Notes under the pieces: model-generated | Seen by the model: only the letters and a program-made list of their open reading frames with translations | The model's database searches: none | What the model was told of the DNA's origin: nothing | Translations under genes and position numbers: made by a program | Shown here: in pieces, positions 53,801 to 62,078 of the stretch | Layout of the letters: the number at the start of each line of letters is the position of its first letter | Position numbering within the stretch: the stretch's first letter is position 1 | Assembly: GCA_015179045.1 (NCBI GenBank) | Contig: WHUZ01000034.1 | Location: 544,445-608,444 of the forward strand | DNA length: 64,000 bases | Source: Kalaharituber pfeilii | Taxonomy: Eukaryota; Ascomycota; Pezizomycetes; Pezizales; Pezizaceae | Direction of reading: 5' to 3'

Positions 53801-54452
53801 TTATTCCCCATCTACACCACTGCAGTTACTGAGTGATGTTGCTTCTGGGGGGGCAGCTATAGTGGCGCCAGCAAAGGAACTTTCGGTAGTGCCCTCCAAT
53901 CCCCCAGGCCATCCTCGAATTCCCGCCCCTGTCAGTCTTCAACTCTATCCAGTATCACATCCGCAGCATCAGCAAAATCGGCAGCCACTTCAACAGCAAA
54001 GAAGTCAAAGTATTGATGAGGGTATCCGTTCACCGCCGCTCCATTCTCGCCATCCGCATGGCTATTATCGTTTGTCTAGTGGACCTATCGAATTACCTAA
54101 CTTACTCGTAGAAGGAATGTTTGCGAACGGAGTGCCGCCTGCATACCTCTATTCTCAGCCTGGTGGAGGCAATAATGATGGGACAACAGATCGGAGTGGG
54201 TACTGGGGCTCCGCACCTGACGCCAGCTCTGGTGTGGCTAGTGCAAGGGAACCTAACGGCGGTGGAACAAGTGATAATTACTACTCGCAGGCACAGGGCT
54301 CAGGGGGTGTATCCGTAGAGCAAAGCATAGAGGACACGAGCGAGGTACAAGCAGGATTGCCATTTGGAATTCCAGGCGTGCCTATAAATTGGATGGTGGA
54401 TGATTTATTTTGGGCTGTGATGGATTTACCGGCCTCGTATGAAGGGACTTGA
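50900..54452 (+). CDS. Zn(II)2Cys6 fungal transcription factor
   Basis: Two exons, 50900-52901 and 52957-54452, split by a 55-nt intron with a GTTAACG branch site, encode 1165 aa. Residues 1-155 are Ser/Gly-rich. The binuclear zinc cluster starts at about residue 160: Cys spacing C-x2-C-x6-C-x11-C-x2-C-x6-C in RACESCRGLKVRCEPAD to CKRCAKTGRECIF, followed by a basic stretch and a coiled coil (VAELERKIDALTASV) for dimerisation. The middle part (LFNRYVNEMAPLFPG, LFLSILAIASG) resembles the fungal transcription-factor regulatory domain. The last 400 aa are Pro/Gln/Ser-rich and end in an acidic-hydrophobic stretch (WMVDDLFWAVMDLP), a likely activation domain. The cluster resembles the Leu3/War1 type, which I hold weakly. 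The target pathway is unknown. AT-rich mutated DNA begins just downstream of the stop codon. Confidence 0.92.
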
Positions 54453-54474
54453 CGGCTGGCCACGCTTGCTATAG

Positions 54475-55105
54475 ATAGGATATGGTTATAAGTTTTAATA
54501 TAGTACTATTTAGTCTTATTTTTTTTTTCCCCTCTCTTCTTTTTTTTTTTTTCGAAGTTTAGAAATTTATAAGATGTATTTTGAGGAAGTATATATTAGA
54601 TTAATGAATAATTTAGAAAGTTTTTGTATATATTAAAATACTAATCTTGTAAACTAGCTCTTTTAGAGTAGTTTACTAATAATTTAGCTTTTTTTTCAAT
54701 ACTAATATATAATAAAGTGTATTTATAAGAGATTAAGATACTTTGATTTAAATAAATATAATTATTACTATATAGAATATATAATTAAAAATAATAGAAA
54801 AAATAAAGAAACAAATAAAAAGATATGTATATATACTTTATAAATTATAAAAATTAGCTTAAAAATTTGTAGTCTCTAGTATATATATTTAGTTTATTAT
54901 ATATTTACTAACTAAGTAAAGGTATTTCTAAACTTAGTATTTATATTTAATATAAGTTCTAAATTAGTTTTTCTAAGTAAGACTAAGTTTAGCTAGTTTA
55001 TTATATTATCTAATAAGTATAAAATTTTTCCTCTTCTTGGCGTGAAACTGGAAGTTTAAGTATATTCAACTTATTATACACAGGAATCATGGCCACTTGT
55101 CATAA
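54475..55105. repeat. Left AT-rich RIP-like block
   Basis: Strongly AT-rich, with the remaining C mostly followed by T and the remaining G mostly preceded by A. Around 55085-55105 it can be aligned with the duplicate at about 59445-59470: AATCGCGGCC there is AATCATGGCC here, and CTCGTCGTAA is CTTGTCATAA, all C-to-T or G-to-A transitions. This fits repeat-induced point mutation. No gene is seen. Confidence 0.8.
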
Positions 55106-55153
55106 GGACTGCTGGTTACGCCTCGCGCCGGATTGAACCCAGTCGCATTTGAT

Positions 55154-55530
55154 TAGTGAGCGGCACGAGCCGAGCCAGCTCGAGCTCAAACGAGCCAAGA
55201 TCATGCTTGTGTTTTTCTTGACAGCTCGCTAAAATGCTTAGCCAGTGCAAGGTTTCATAAACTGTAAATACCTAATATAGTAATAATTAGAGACTTGGAG
55301 CTCATTCTGACCTACCAACAACTTCGAAATGCACAATTTAGCTGATAGTAGTGAGAAAGATGAAAATTTAGCTTAGTTTTAGTTTAGTTTGTCAATATTA
55401 TGTATATAATCAATCCAGGCTCGAGCTCATGCCACGCCAGCTCGAGCCAGCTCGAGCCGAGCTCACTTACTCACGAGGTGGCTCGAGCTCACCCTCCAGC
55501 TCGGCTCGAGCTAGCTCGTGCCGCTCACTA
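55154..55530. mobile_element. hAT-like MITE, copy 1 (377 bp)
   Basis: The ends are inverted repeats: TAGTGAGCGGCACGAGC at the left, and GCTCGTGCCGCTCACTA at the right. The terminal TAGTG fits the hAT consensus YARNG. It is flanked by an 8-bp direct repeat CATTTGAT (55146-55153 and 55531-55538). The related site at 59509-59525 carries a single CATTCGAT and no element, which is an empty site. No transposase frame exists inside, so it depends on a transposase elsewhere. Confidence 0.93.
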
Positions 55531-55619
55531 CATTTGATATAGCTTGCATCTAAGCTAAGGAGCTGAAGTGCCAAGTAGTCCTGCAACCTGAGCTTAACGT
55601 AACAAGTATGATAAGTCTC

Positions 55620-57490
55620 TCTCGCCAGCATTGAATTTGATAGATGTGACAGGTCCGGCCCGACGGCATGAGATGTGGCAGAATGAGTTAAAGTTAATAG
55701 ATATCGCAGGTCCAGCCATATGGCCTCAGGTGAGGAAGAATGAGCTGAATTTCCCAGGTACAGCAGGCCCTACCTACTGCCTTGAGATAAGGCAGAGTAA
55801 GACAAGCATAGAAGTCCCAACCTGACGGCATAAGACGAGGTAAAGTTGACAGGTATGGCCGGCCCACGAGATGAGGCAGAATAAGCTGAATTTGGCATGT
55901 ATAGCCAGCCTGACCTGACAGTGCAAGATCAGGCACAATAAGCTGAATTTGACAGGTATGGCAGGCATGACCCGATAGTACGAGATCAGGGACAATAAGC
56001 TGAATTTGACAGGCATAGCAGGCCCAACCTGCTGGCACGAGATGCTGCAGAACGAGCTGAACTTGACAGGTTTGGCAGGCCCTATTCGACGGCATCAGAT
56101 GAGCTAGAATGAGCTGAATTTCACACGAATTGTAGGCCCTATTCAACGGCGTGAGATGTGCCAGAACGAGCTGAATTTCACACGAATTGCAGGCCCAACC
56201 TGCCGGCACGAGATGCTGCAGAATGAACTGAACTTGACAGGTTTGGTAGACCCTATTCGAAGGCGTCAGATGAGCCAGAATGAGCTGAATTTCACACGAA
56301 TTGCAGGCCCTATTTGACGGCATGAGATGAGCCAGAATGAGCTGAATTTCATATGAATTGCAGGCCCGGGCTGTTGACACGAGATGATGCAGAATGTACT
56401 GAATGTGACACATATAGCCAGCCCAACCCAACAGTACAAGATGTGGTAGAATGAGCTGAATTTGACACATATGGCCCACCGAAGCTGTCAGTGCAAGATG
56501 CGGTAGAAGGACCTGAATTTGATAGGTAAGTATGGCCGGCCCGAGCCTACGCTGCAAATATGAAATGAGTTTGAGACGTATAGCATGCCTCAGGCGAGGC
56601 ACGAGAAGATACGGAATAAGCTGAATTTGATAGATGTAGCAGCCCCAACCAGCCGGCATGAGATGAGGTGAAATGAGCTTCCTTTGACAGGTATAGCAGA
56701 TCCGACCCGCTCGGATAACATAAGGTAGAAGGGCTGAATTTGACAAGTATTGTAGATCCAACCTGCCAGTATAAGATGTGGCAGAACGAGCTGAGGTAGA
56801 ATGAGCTGAATTTAACATGTAGAGCTAGCCCGACCCGACAGTGCAAGATGAGGTGACACTTGACATGTATGGCCGGCCCGACCCAACGGCAGGAGATGAG
56901 GTGAACTTGACAGAAATAGAGTGCCCAACCTGCTATGGACACCCGCATCATGTATGAGCACCGCGGGCAATACATGTATGTAGTGGTTGTTATTTTTCCT
57001 TTTAATTAAAACCCTCGCCATAGCCCATAGGGTGGCATGCGAGTACTGAAAAAAAAAAAAAAAAAAAAAAAAAAAGCATGAGATAATACAGAATGAGCTG
57101 AACTTGACAGATGTGCCAGGCCCTATTCGACGGCGTGAGACAAGGTAAAATGAGCAGAATTTGTGACATACGGTATGCCTGACCCGGCAGTATAAGATAT
57201 GGCAACATGGGCTGAATTTGATATATGTGGCAGCCTGACCTGCTGGCCTGAAATAAGATGGAATGAGCTGAATTTGACAGGTATCGCAGGTCCGGCCGGA
57301 CAGCATGAGATGAGGCAAAATGAGCTAAATTCGACAGGTATGGCAGATCCAAGCTGACAGCGTGAGGTGAGGTAGAATGAGCTCAGTTTTACATGAATTG
57401 CATGCCTAACCTGACAGTATGAGCTGAATTTGACACGCATAGCTGGCCCGACCCGATGGTGCAAGATGAGGTAGAATAAGTTGAATTTAA
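55620..57490. repeat. 57-bp satellite array, main block
   Basis: The unit has the form GAGCTGAATTTGACAGGTAT, then GGCAGGCCCGACCCGACGGC, then ATGAGATGAGGTAGAAT. Measured starts at 55884, 55941, 55998 and 56055 are exactly 57 bp apart. About 30 diverged copies are present, with some partial units. Because 57 is 19 codons, frames stay open across units. The block is interrupted by a poly(A)-tailed insertion near 56931-57075. Confidence 0.93.
56931..57075 (+). mobile_element. Poly(A)-tailed retroposon, copy a
   Basis: Unrelated to the 57-bp unit it interrupts. Its 3' end reads CTCGCCATAGCCCATAGGG then GGCATGCGAGTACTG and 27 A (57049-57075). The same 3' end recurs in copy b and in the short copy at 58822. 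The 5' limit and target duplication are not clear. Confidence 0.7.
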
Positions 57491-57507
57491 CAGGCATGGC
57501 CGGCCCT

Positions 57508-57552
57508 AGCCATTTCAGTAGCCATTTCGGTAGCCAGTTCAGCAGCCATTTC
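57508..57552. repeat. 12-bp minisatellite AGCCATTTCAGT, short block
   Basis: Units of the form AGCCATTTCRGY run head to tail, with one AGCCAGTTCAGC variant. Confidence 0.85.
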
Positions 57553-57727
57553 GGACACCCCATCCCGTATTGACATTTCACCCGCATCATGTACGAGTAC
57601 CGTGGGCACTATATGTACTTAGCCGTTTGTTATAATTCTTTCGTTCTTTAGTTTGAATAAAACACCTCGCCATAGCCCATAGGGCGGCATGCGAGTAATG
57701 AAAAAAAAAAAAAAAAAAAAAAAAAAA
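57553..57727 (+). mobile_element. Poly(A)-tailed retroposon, copy b (~175 bp)
   Basis: Inserted in the 12-bp array. It shares ACCCGCATCATGTA, ACATGTA-like and CTCGCCATAGCCC...GGCATGCGAGTA blocks with copy a and ends in 28 A (57700-57727). The flanks AGCAGCCATTTC and AGCAGTCATTTC may be a target duplication, but the surrounding repeat makes this uncertain. Confidence 0.75.
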
Positions 57728-57730
57728 GGA

Positions 57731-58046
57731 AGCAGTCATTTCAGCAGCAGTTTTAGCAGCCATTGAAGTAGCCATTGAAGTAACAATTTCAGCGGCCATT
57801 TCAGTAGCCATTTCATCAGCCATTTCGGTAGCCATTGAAGTAGCCATTTCAGCGGCTATTTCAGGTGCCATTTCATCAGCCATTTCGGTAGCCGTTTCAG
57901 TAGCCATTTCAGCGGCCATTTCAGTAGCCATTTCACCAGCCATTTCACCAGCCATTTCACTAGCCATTTCGACAGCCATTTCGGCAGCCATTTCAGCAGC
58001 CATTTCGGTAGCCATTTTGGCAGCCACTTCGGCAGCCATTCTGGCA
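57731..58046. repeat. 12-bp minisatellite AGCCATTTCAGT, main block
   Basis: About 26 units of AGCCATTTCRGY with small changes. Read on the minus strand they give repeating Met-Ala-Thr-Glu / Met-Ala-Ala-Glu tetrapeptides, so long frames occur by chance. Confidence 0.93.
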
Positions 58047-58059
58047 CGTGATACGTAGT

Positions 58060-58440
58060 GGCAGTTCCGACCCGAGGGCACGAGATGATGTGTAATGAGC
58101 TGAATTTGACAGGAAGAGAAGGTACGGCCTGACGGTGAGAGATGAGGTGAATTTGACACACATGGCTGGCCCGATCTAATGGCACGGGGTGATGTAGAAT
58201 GAGCTGAATTTGACATGTATAGCCGGCCTGACCTGACGGAGCGAGATTATGTAGAATGAGCTGAATTTGACAGGTTTGGTAGGCCCTATCTGACGGTACA
58301 AGAGCAGGCAGAATGAGCTGAACCTGACAGGTTTAGCAGGTCCTATTCAGCGGCATGAGATGAGTCAGAATGAGTTGAATTTCACATGAGGTGGCAGGCC
58401 TGACCTGATGGTACAAGATGATACAGAATCAGCTGAATTT
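58060..58440. repeat. 57-bp satellite array, second block
   Basis: GAGCTGAATTTGACA starts recur every 57 bp or close to it, in the same orientation as the main block. Confidence 0.85.
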
Positions 58441-58453
58441 AATAGATGTAGCA

Positions 58454-58517
58454 ACCCTGCCATGGCCAAGTGCTACAAGCGGGGTTATGTGATTAAAAAA
58501 AAAAAAAAAAAAAAAAA
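58454..58517 (+). mobile_element. Short poly(A)-tailed retroposon insertion
   Basis: A 64-bp insert ending CGGGGTTATGTGATT then about 24 A lies between direct repeats AATAGATGTAGCA (58441-58453 and 58518-58530). Target duplication plus A tail is the mark of target-primed reverse transcription. Its body differs from copies a and b. Confidence 0.85.
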
Positions 58518-58555
58518 AATAGATGTAGCAGCTCCGACATGCCAGCGTGAGATGA

Positions 58556-58938
58556 AGTGAGCGGCACGAGCCGAGCCAGCTCGAGCTCAAACGAGCCAAG
58601 ATCATGCTAGAGTTTTCCTTGCCAGCTCGCTAAAATGCTTAGCCAGTGCAAGGTTTCATAAACTGTAAATACCTAATATAGTAATAATTAGAGACTTGGA
58701 GCTCATTCTGACCTACTAACAACTTCGAAATGCACAATTTAGCTGATAGTGGTGAGAAGGATGAAAATTTAGCTTAGTTTAGTTTAGTTTGTCAATATTA
58801 TATATATAATCAATCTAGGCTTCTCGCCATAGCCCAGAGGGCGGCATGCGAGTAATGATATATAAAAAAAAAAAAAAAAAAAAAATCTAGGCTCGAGCTC
58901 ATGCCAGGCTAGCTCGAGCTAGCTCGTGCCGCTCACTA
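58556..58938. mobile_element. hAT-like MITE, copy 2, internally deleted and interrupted
   Basis: Begins AGTGAGCGGCACGAGCC and ends GCTCGTGCCGCTCACTA, with the same interior as copy 1 up to ATAATCAATCTAGG. It then carries a nested insertion (58822-58883) and lacks much of the GC-rich right part. I found no convincing 8-bp target duplication. Confidence 0.85.
58822..58883 (+). mobile_element. 5'-truncated retroposon nested in the MITE
   Basis: The insert TCTCGCCATAGCCCAGAGGG through GGCATGCGAGTAATG plus an A tail is the 3' end of the family of copies a and b. It is flanked by perfect 10-bp repeats AATCTAGGCT (58812-58821, 58884-58893). It postdates MITE copy 2. Confidence 0.9.
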
Positions 58939-59098
58939 AGTGGAATGAGCTCAATTTGACAGGTATGACAGGTCCGACCCACGGCATAAGATGTAGGAGA
59001 ATGAGCTGAGGTAGAATGAGCTGAACTTGACAGGTATGGCAGATCTGACCTGCCGGCGTGAGATGAGGTGAAGTTGACAGGTATGGCCAGCCTGACCC
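58939..59098. repeat. 57-bp satellite units
   Basis: Two to three diverged units with GAGCTCAATTTGACAGG and GAGCTGAACTTGACAGG starts. Confidence 0.75.
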
Positions 59099-59105
59099 GA
59101 GACAC

Positions 59106-59372
59106 TCAGTAGCCATTTTAGCAGCCATTTCGGCAGCCATTTCATCATCTATTTCAGTAGCCGTTTCAGCAGCCATTTCAGTAGCCATTTCAGTACCCAT
59201 TTCAGTACCCATTTCAGTAATGATTTAAGTAGCCATTTCGGTAGCCATTTCGGTAGCCATTGCATGATCTATTTTAGTAGCCATTTTTGCAGCCATTTCA
59301 GTAGCCATTTCAGTAGCCCTTTCGGTAGCCGTTTTGGCAGCCATTTCAGCAGCCATTTCGGTAGCCGACAGT
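59106..59372. repeat. 12-bp minisatellite AGCCATTTCAGT, second array
   Basis: About 22 units of AGCCATTTCRGY, the same unit and orientation as the block at 57731. Confidence 0.9.
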
Positions 59373-59400
59373 AGGTCTGAGCCGACGGTGGGTCTTGGCA

Positions 59401-60059
59401 TTTTTCCTCATTGGGATGAAAAACCCTGGGCAGCTTATAATCAACAGGAATCGCGGCCACTCGTCGTAAGTACTGCTGGTTACGCCTCGCGCCGGATTGA
59501 ACCCAGTCGCATTCGATATAGCTTGCGGCTAAGCTAAAGGACTGAAGTGCCAAATAGTCCTGCAACCTGAGCTTAACTTAACAAGTATGATAGGTCTCTC
59601 TCGCTAGCATTGAATTTGATAGATATGATGGGTCCGGCCCAACGGCATGAGATGTGGGTGAATGAGTTGAATTTCATAGATATGGCAGCTCCGGCCCCAC
59701 GGCCTCAGGTGAGGAAGAATTTTACAAGTATAGCAGGCCCCACCTACCGCCGTGAGATGAGGTATAGTGAGCTGAATTTGACAGGCATGGAAGGCCCAAC
59801 CCGACAGCGTGAGAAAGTTGACAGATATGGCGGGCCCAACCTACCGGCACGAGATGCTGCAGAATGAGCTAAACTTGACAGGTTTGGCAGGCCCTATTCG
59901 ACGGCATGAGATGAGCTAGAATGAGCTAAATTTCACACGAATTGCAGGCCCTATTCAACGGCGTGAGGTGAGCCAGAACGAGCTGAATTTCACTCGAATT
60001 GCAGGCCCGGGCTGTCAGCACGAGATGATGCAGAATGAGCTGAATTTAACACATATAGC
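59401..60059. repeat. Paralogous copy of the 55.0-56.4 kb segment
   Basis: GGTTACGCCTCGCGCCGGAT, GAACCCAGTCGC, GACTGAAGTGCCAA and the following 57-bp units match 55115-55145 and 55539-56420 in order and orientation, but without MITE copy 1 and with fewer 57-bp units. It supplies the empty site for the MITE. Confidence 0.88.
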
Positions 60060-60809
60060 TGTGATAAATCGGTCCGGGTCGGGGTCGGGGTACAAGATTC
60101 GGGTACGGGGCGGGCGGCAGGCGCCGGGGCAATTTGGCAGAGGCAGAGGCGGTCGGGGCTATGTGATATTGAGAGGTAGATGTATTGCAAGCTAAGTACA
60201 CAACTTGGGTAGGATACAATTTGTTGCGTGGAGAAGCAAGAGGGAGGAGGGGGGAGGGCCTCTCTATAGAAAACCCTCGGTGGCAAATCCAAGCAAACAA
60301 GCAAATGAGCAAACAAACAAATGAAGTACATGGAAAACCGAGGAAACGACTAGAAGTACATGGAAAACGAAGGAAACGACTGGAAGTACATGGATGGCCA
60401 AGGAAATGACTGGAAGCGGGTAGAAGCGTCAGGAATATCCGGGAATGAGCTCGGCGATGCCTGTCGCTGGTGGATTCTGGAGTCTTCCAGCAGGCTCTAG
60501 AGTTTTCTGGCAGGTTCTACGGCTTTCCGGCAGGTTCTACGGCTTTCCGGCGGGTTCTGGGGATCCGGGTTCTTCTGGCAGATTCTGGCAGGTTCTTCGG
60601 GTTCGGGTTGTTAAGCGATGACCGGGCCATGTTGGTTAAGCGAGCTCACAGGTGCAGGGATATATATCGGAGTGCTAGAAGGAGTATAACGAGTTGCGAG
60701 GGGTCAGGGTCAGCTGCACGTGTACGAGTACTGGCATATAGTATGTTGATTGCCAGTATAGGACCGGAACTGAAAGGTCTTGGCGAGGGGCCCGGGTTGG
60801 ATTACTACA
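60060..60809. mobile_element. Solo LTR (750 bp)
   Basis: Starts TGTGATAAATC and ends ATTACTACA, the TGT...ACA ends of long terminal repeats. It is flanked by a perfect 5-bp duplication ATAGC (60055-60059, 60810-60814). The paralogous array at 56407-56423 has the same sequence with one ATAGC and no insert. Inside are a TATATAT near 60661, short direct repeats of GGAAACGACTGGAAGTACAT type (60340-60415) and GGTTCTACGGCTTTCCGGC (about 60510-60560). No internal retroelement genes follow, so it is a solo LTR left by recombination. Confidence 0.82.
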
Positions 60810-60814
60810 ATAGC

Positions 60815-61189
60815 CGCCCCGACCCAACGTTGCAAGATGTGGTAGAATGAGCTGAATTGGATAGATATGGCAGCCCCGACCTGCTGGCATGAGATGAGGT
60901 GGAATGCTGCATTTCATACGTATGGCAGCCCTGGCCTGACGACATGAGATGAGGTAGAATGAGCTAAATTTGAGACGTATGGCATGCCCGAGGCACAAGA
61001 TGGGATGAGGTAGAGTGAGCTGAATTTGAGATGTATGGCATGCCTGAGCCGAGGCATGAGAAGATGCGGAATGAGCTGAATTTGATAGATGTGGTAGAAC
61101 GAGCTGAGGTAGAATCAGCTGAATTTGACAGGTATGGTAGGGCCACTCGATGGCGTGAGATGAGGAAGAATAAGCTGAATTTGGCAGGT
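60815..61189. repeat. 57-bp satellite units
   Basis: The array continues after the LTR in the same orientation, with several partial units. Confidence 0.85.
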
Positions 61190-61197
61190 ATTGCACG

Positions 61198-61540
61198 CAA
61201 TGAATCCAACAGGCCAGGCCAACCGGAGGCCTGGACTGGCCTGGACTGTGAAATTCTGGGCCTGGCCTGCCCTGATTGTTCAGGCCAGGCCGGTCCAGAC
61301 CATTTAAATACTCAAACAATCTGGTAAATGCTGGCCTCAATTCACCTGGATAGCTGTGGAGTGATTCGTTTGATTGGCTTGAACCTGCCTGATTGGCCTG
61401 GACCGTCCTGGTTGGCCTGCTTTCATGTGGATCAGGGCGGTCCAGGCCGGTCCAGGCTGGTCCAGGCCACTGAGAATACCGGCCTTGACCGGCCCAGGCG
61501 GATTCAGTCCAATGCAGAGAACGGCCTGTTGGATTCATTG
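61198..61540. mobile_element. Second MITE family (343 bp), hAT-like
   Basis: Perfect 18-bp terminal inverted repeats: CAATGAATCCAACAGGCC at 61198-61215 and its complement at 61523-61540. CAATG fits the hAT consensus YARNG. Flanking 8-mers ATTGCACG and ATTACAGG match at six of eight positions, a plausible decayed duplication. The interior is rich in GGCCTGG and CCAGGCC and has no transposase frame. Confidence 0.85.
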
Positions 61541-61548
61541 ATTACAGG

Positions 61549-61694
61549 CCCAATGTGATGGCGTACAATGAGCTGAATTTGACAGGTATGGCAGGTCCGG
61601 CCGGACAGCGTGAGATGAGGTAAGATGTGCTCAATTTGACAGGTATGGCAGGTCCGGCCAGACAGCATGAGATGAGGTAAAATGAGCTCAGTTT
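61549..61694. repeat. 57-bp satellite units
   Basis: Two complete units and a partial one, ending at the target duplication of MITE copy 3. Confidence 0.8.
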
Positions 61695-62070
61695 TAGTGA
61701 GCGGCACGAGCCGAGCCAGCTCGAGCTCAAACGAGCCAAGATCATGCTTGTGTTTTTCTTGACAGCTCGCTAAAAAGCTTAGCCAGTGCAAGGTTTGATA
61801 AACTGTAAATACCTAATATAGTAATAATTAGAGACTTGGAGCTCATTCTGACCTACCAACAACTTCAAAATATACAATTTAGCTGATAGTACTGAGAAAG
61901 ATGAAAATTTAGCTTAGTTTAGTTTAGTTTATTAATATTATATATATAATCAATCTAGGCTCGAGCTTATACCATGCTAGCTCAAGCTAGCTCAAGCTAA
62001 GCTTATTTACTTATAAAGTAGCTTAAGCTTATCCTTCAGCTTAACTTAAGCTAGCTTGTACTACTTACTA
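61695..62070. mobile_element. hAT-like MITE, copy 3, half mutated
   Basis: The left end TAGTGAGCGGCACGAGCC is intact. The right end reads GCTTGTACTACTTACTA where copy 1 has GCTCGTGCCGCTCACTA. It is flanked by a perfect 8-bp duplication CTCAGTTT (61687-61694, 62071-62078). From about 61977 rightward nearly every C or G of copy 1 is T or A here, while the left 280 bp are essentially unmutated. Confidence 0.93.
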
Positions 62071-62078
62071 CTCAGTTT

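Noticed and set aside
55115..55145. tRNA-like B box (GGGTTCAATCC on the minus strand)
   Set aside because: The flanking bases do not form a T stem and no A box or acceptor stem is found, so it is not a tRNA gene.
55694..56818. 374-codon minus-strand open frame through the 57-bp array
   Set aside because: The frame follows from the 57-bp period being a multiple of three. It has no start context, no family and lies in a diverging satellite; kept only as a finding.
55620..57490. CRISPR-like appearance of regularly spaced repeats
   Set aside because: The whole 57-bp unit is repeated with gradual divergence; there are no constant repeats with unique spacers and no cas genes, and the genome is fungal.
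57587..58216. Minus-strand frame with Met-Ala-Thr-Glu repeats and a poly-Phe run
   Set aside because: It is the translation of the 12-bp minisatellite and of a retroposon A tail.
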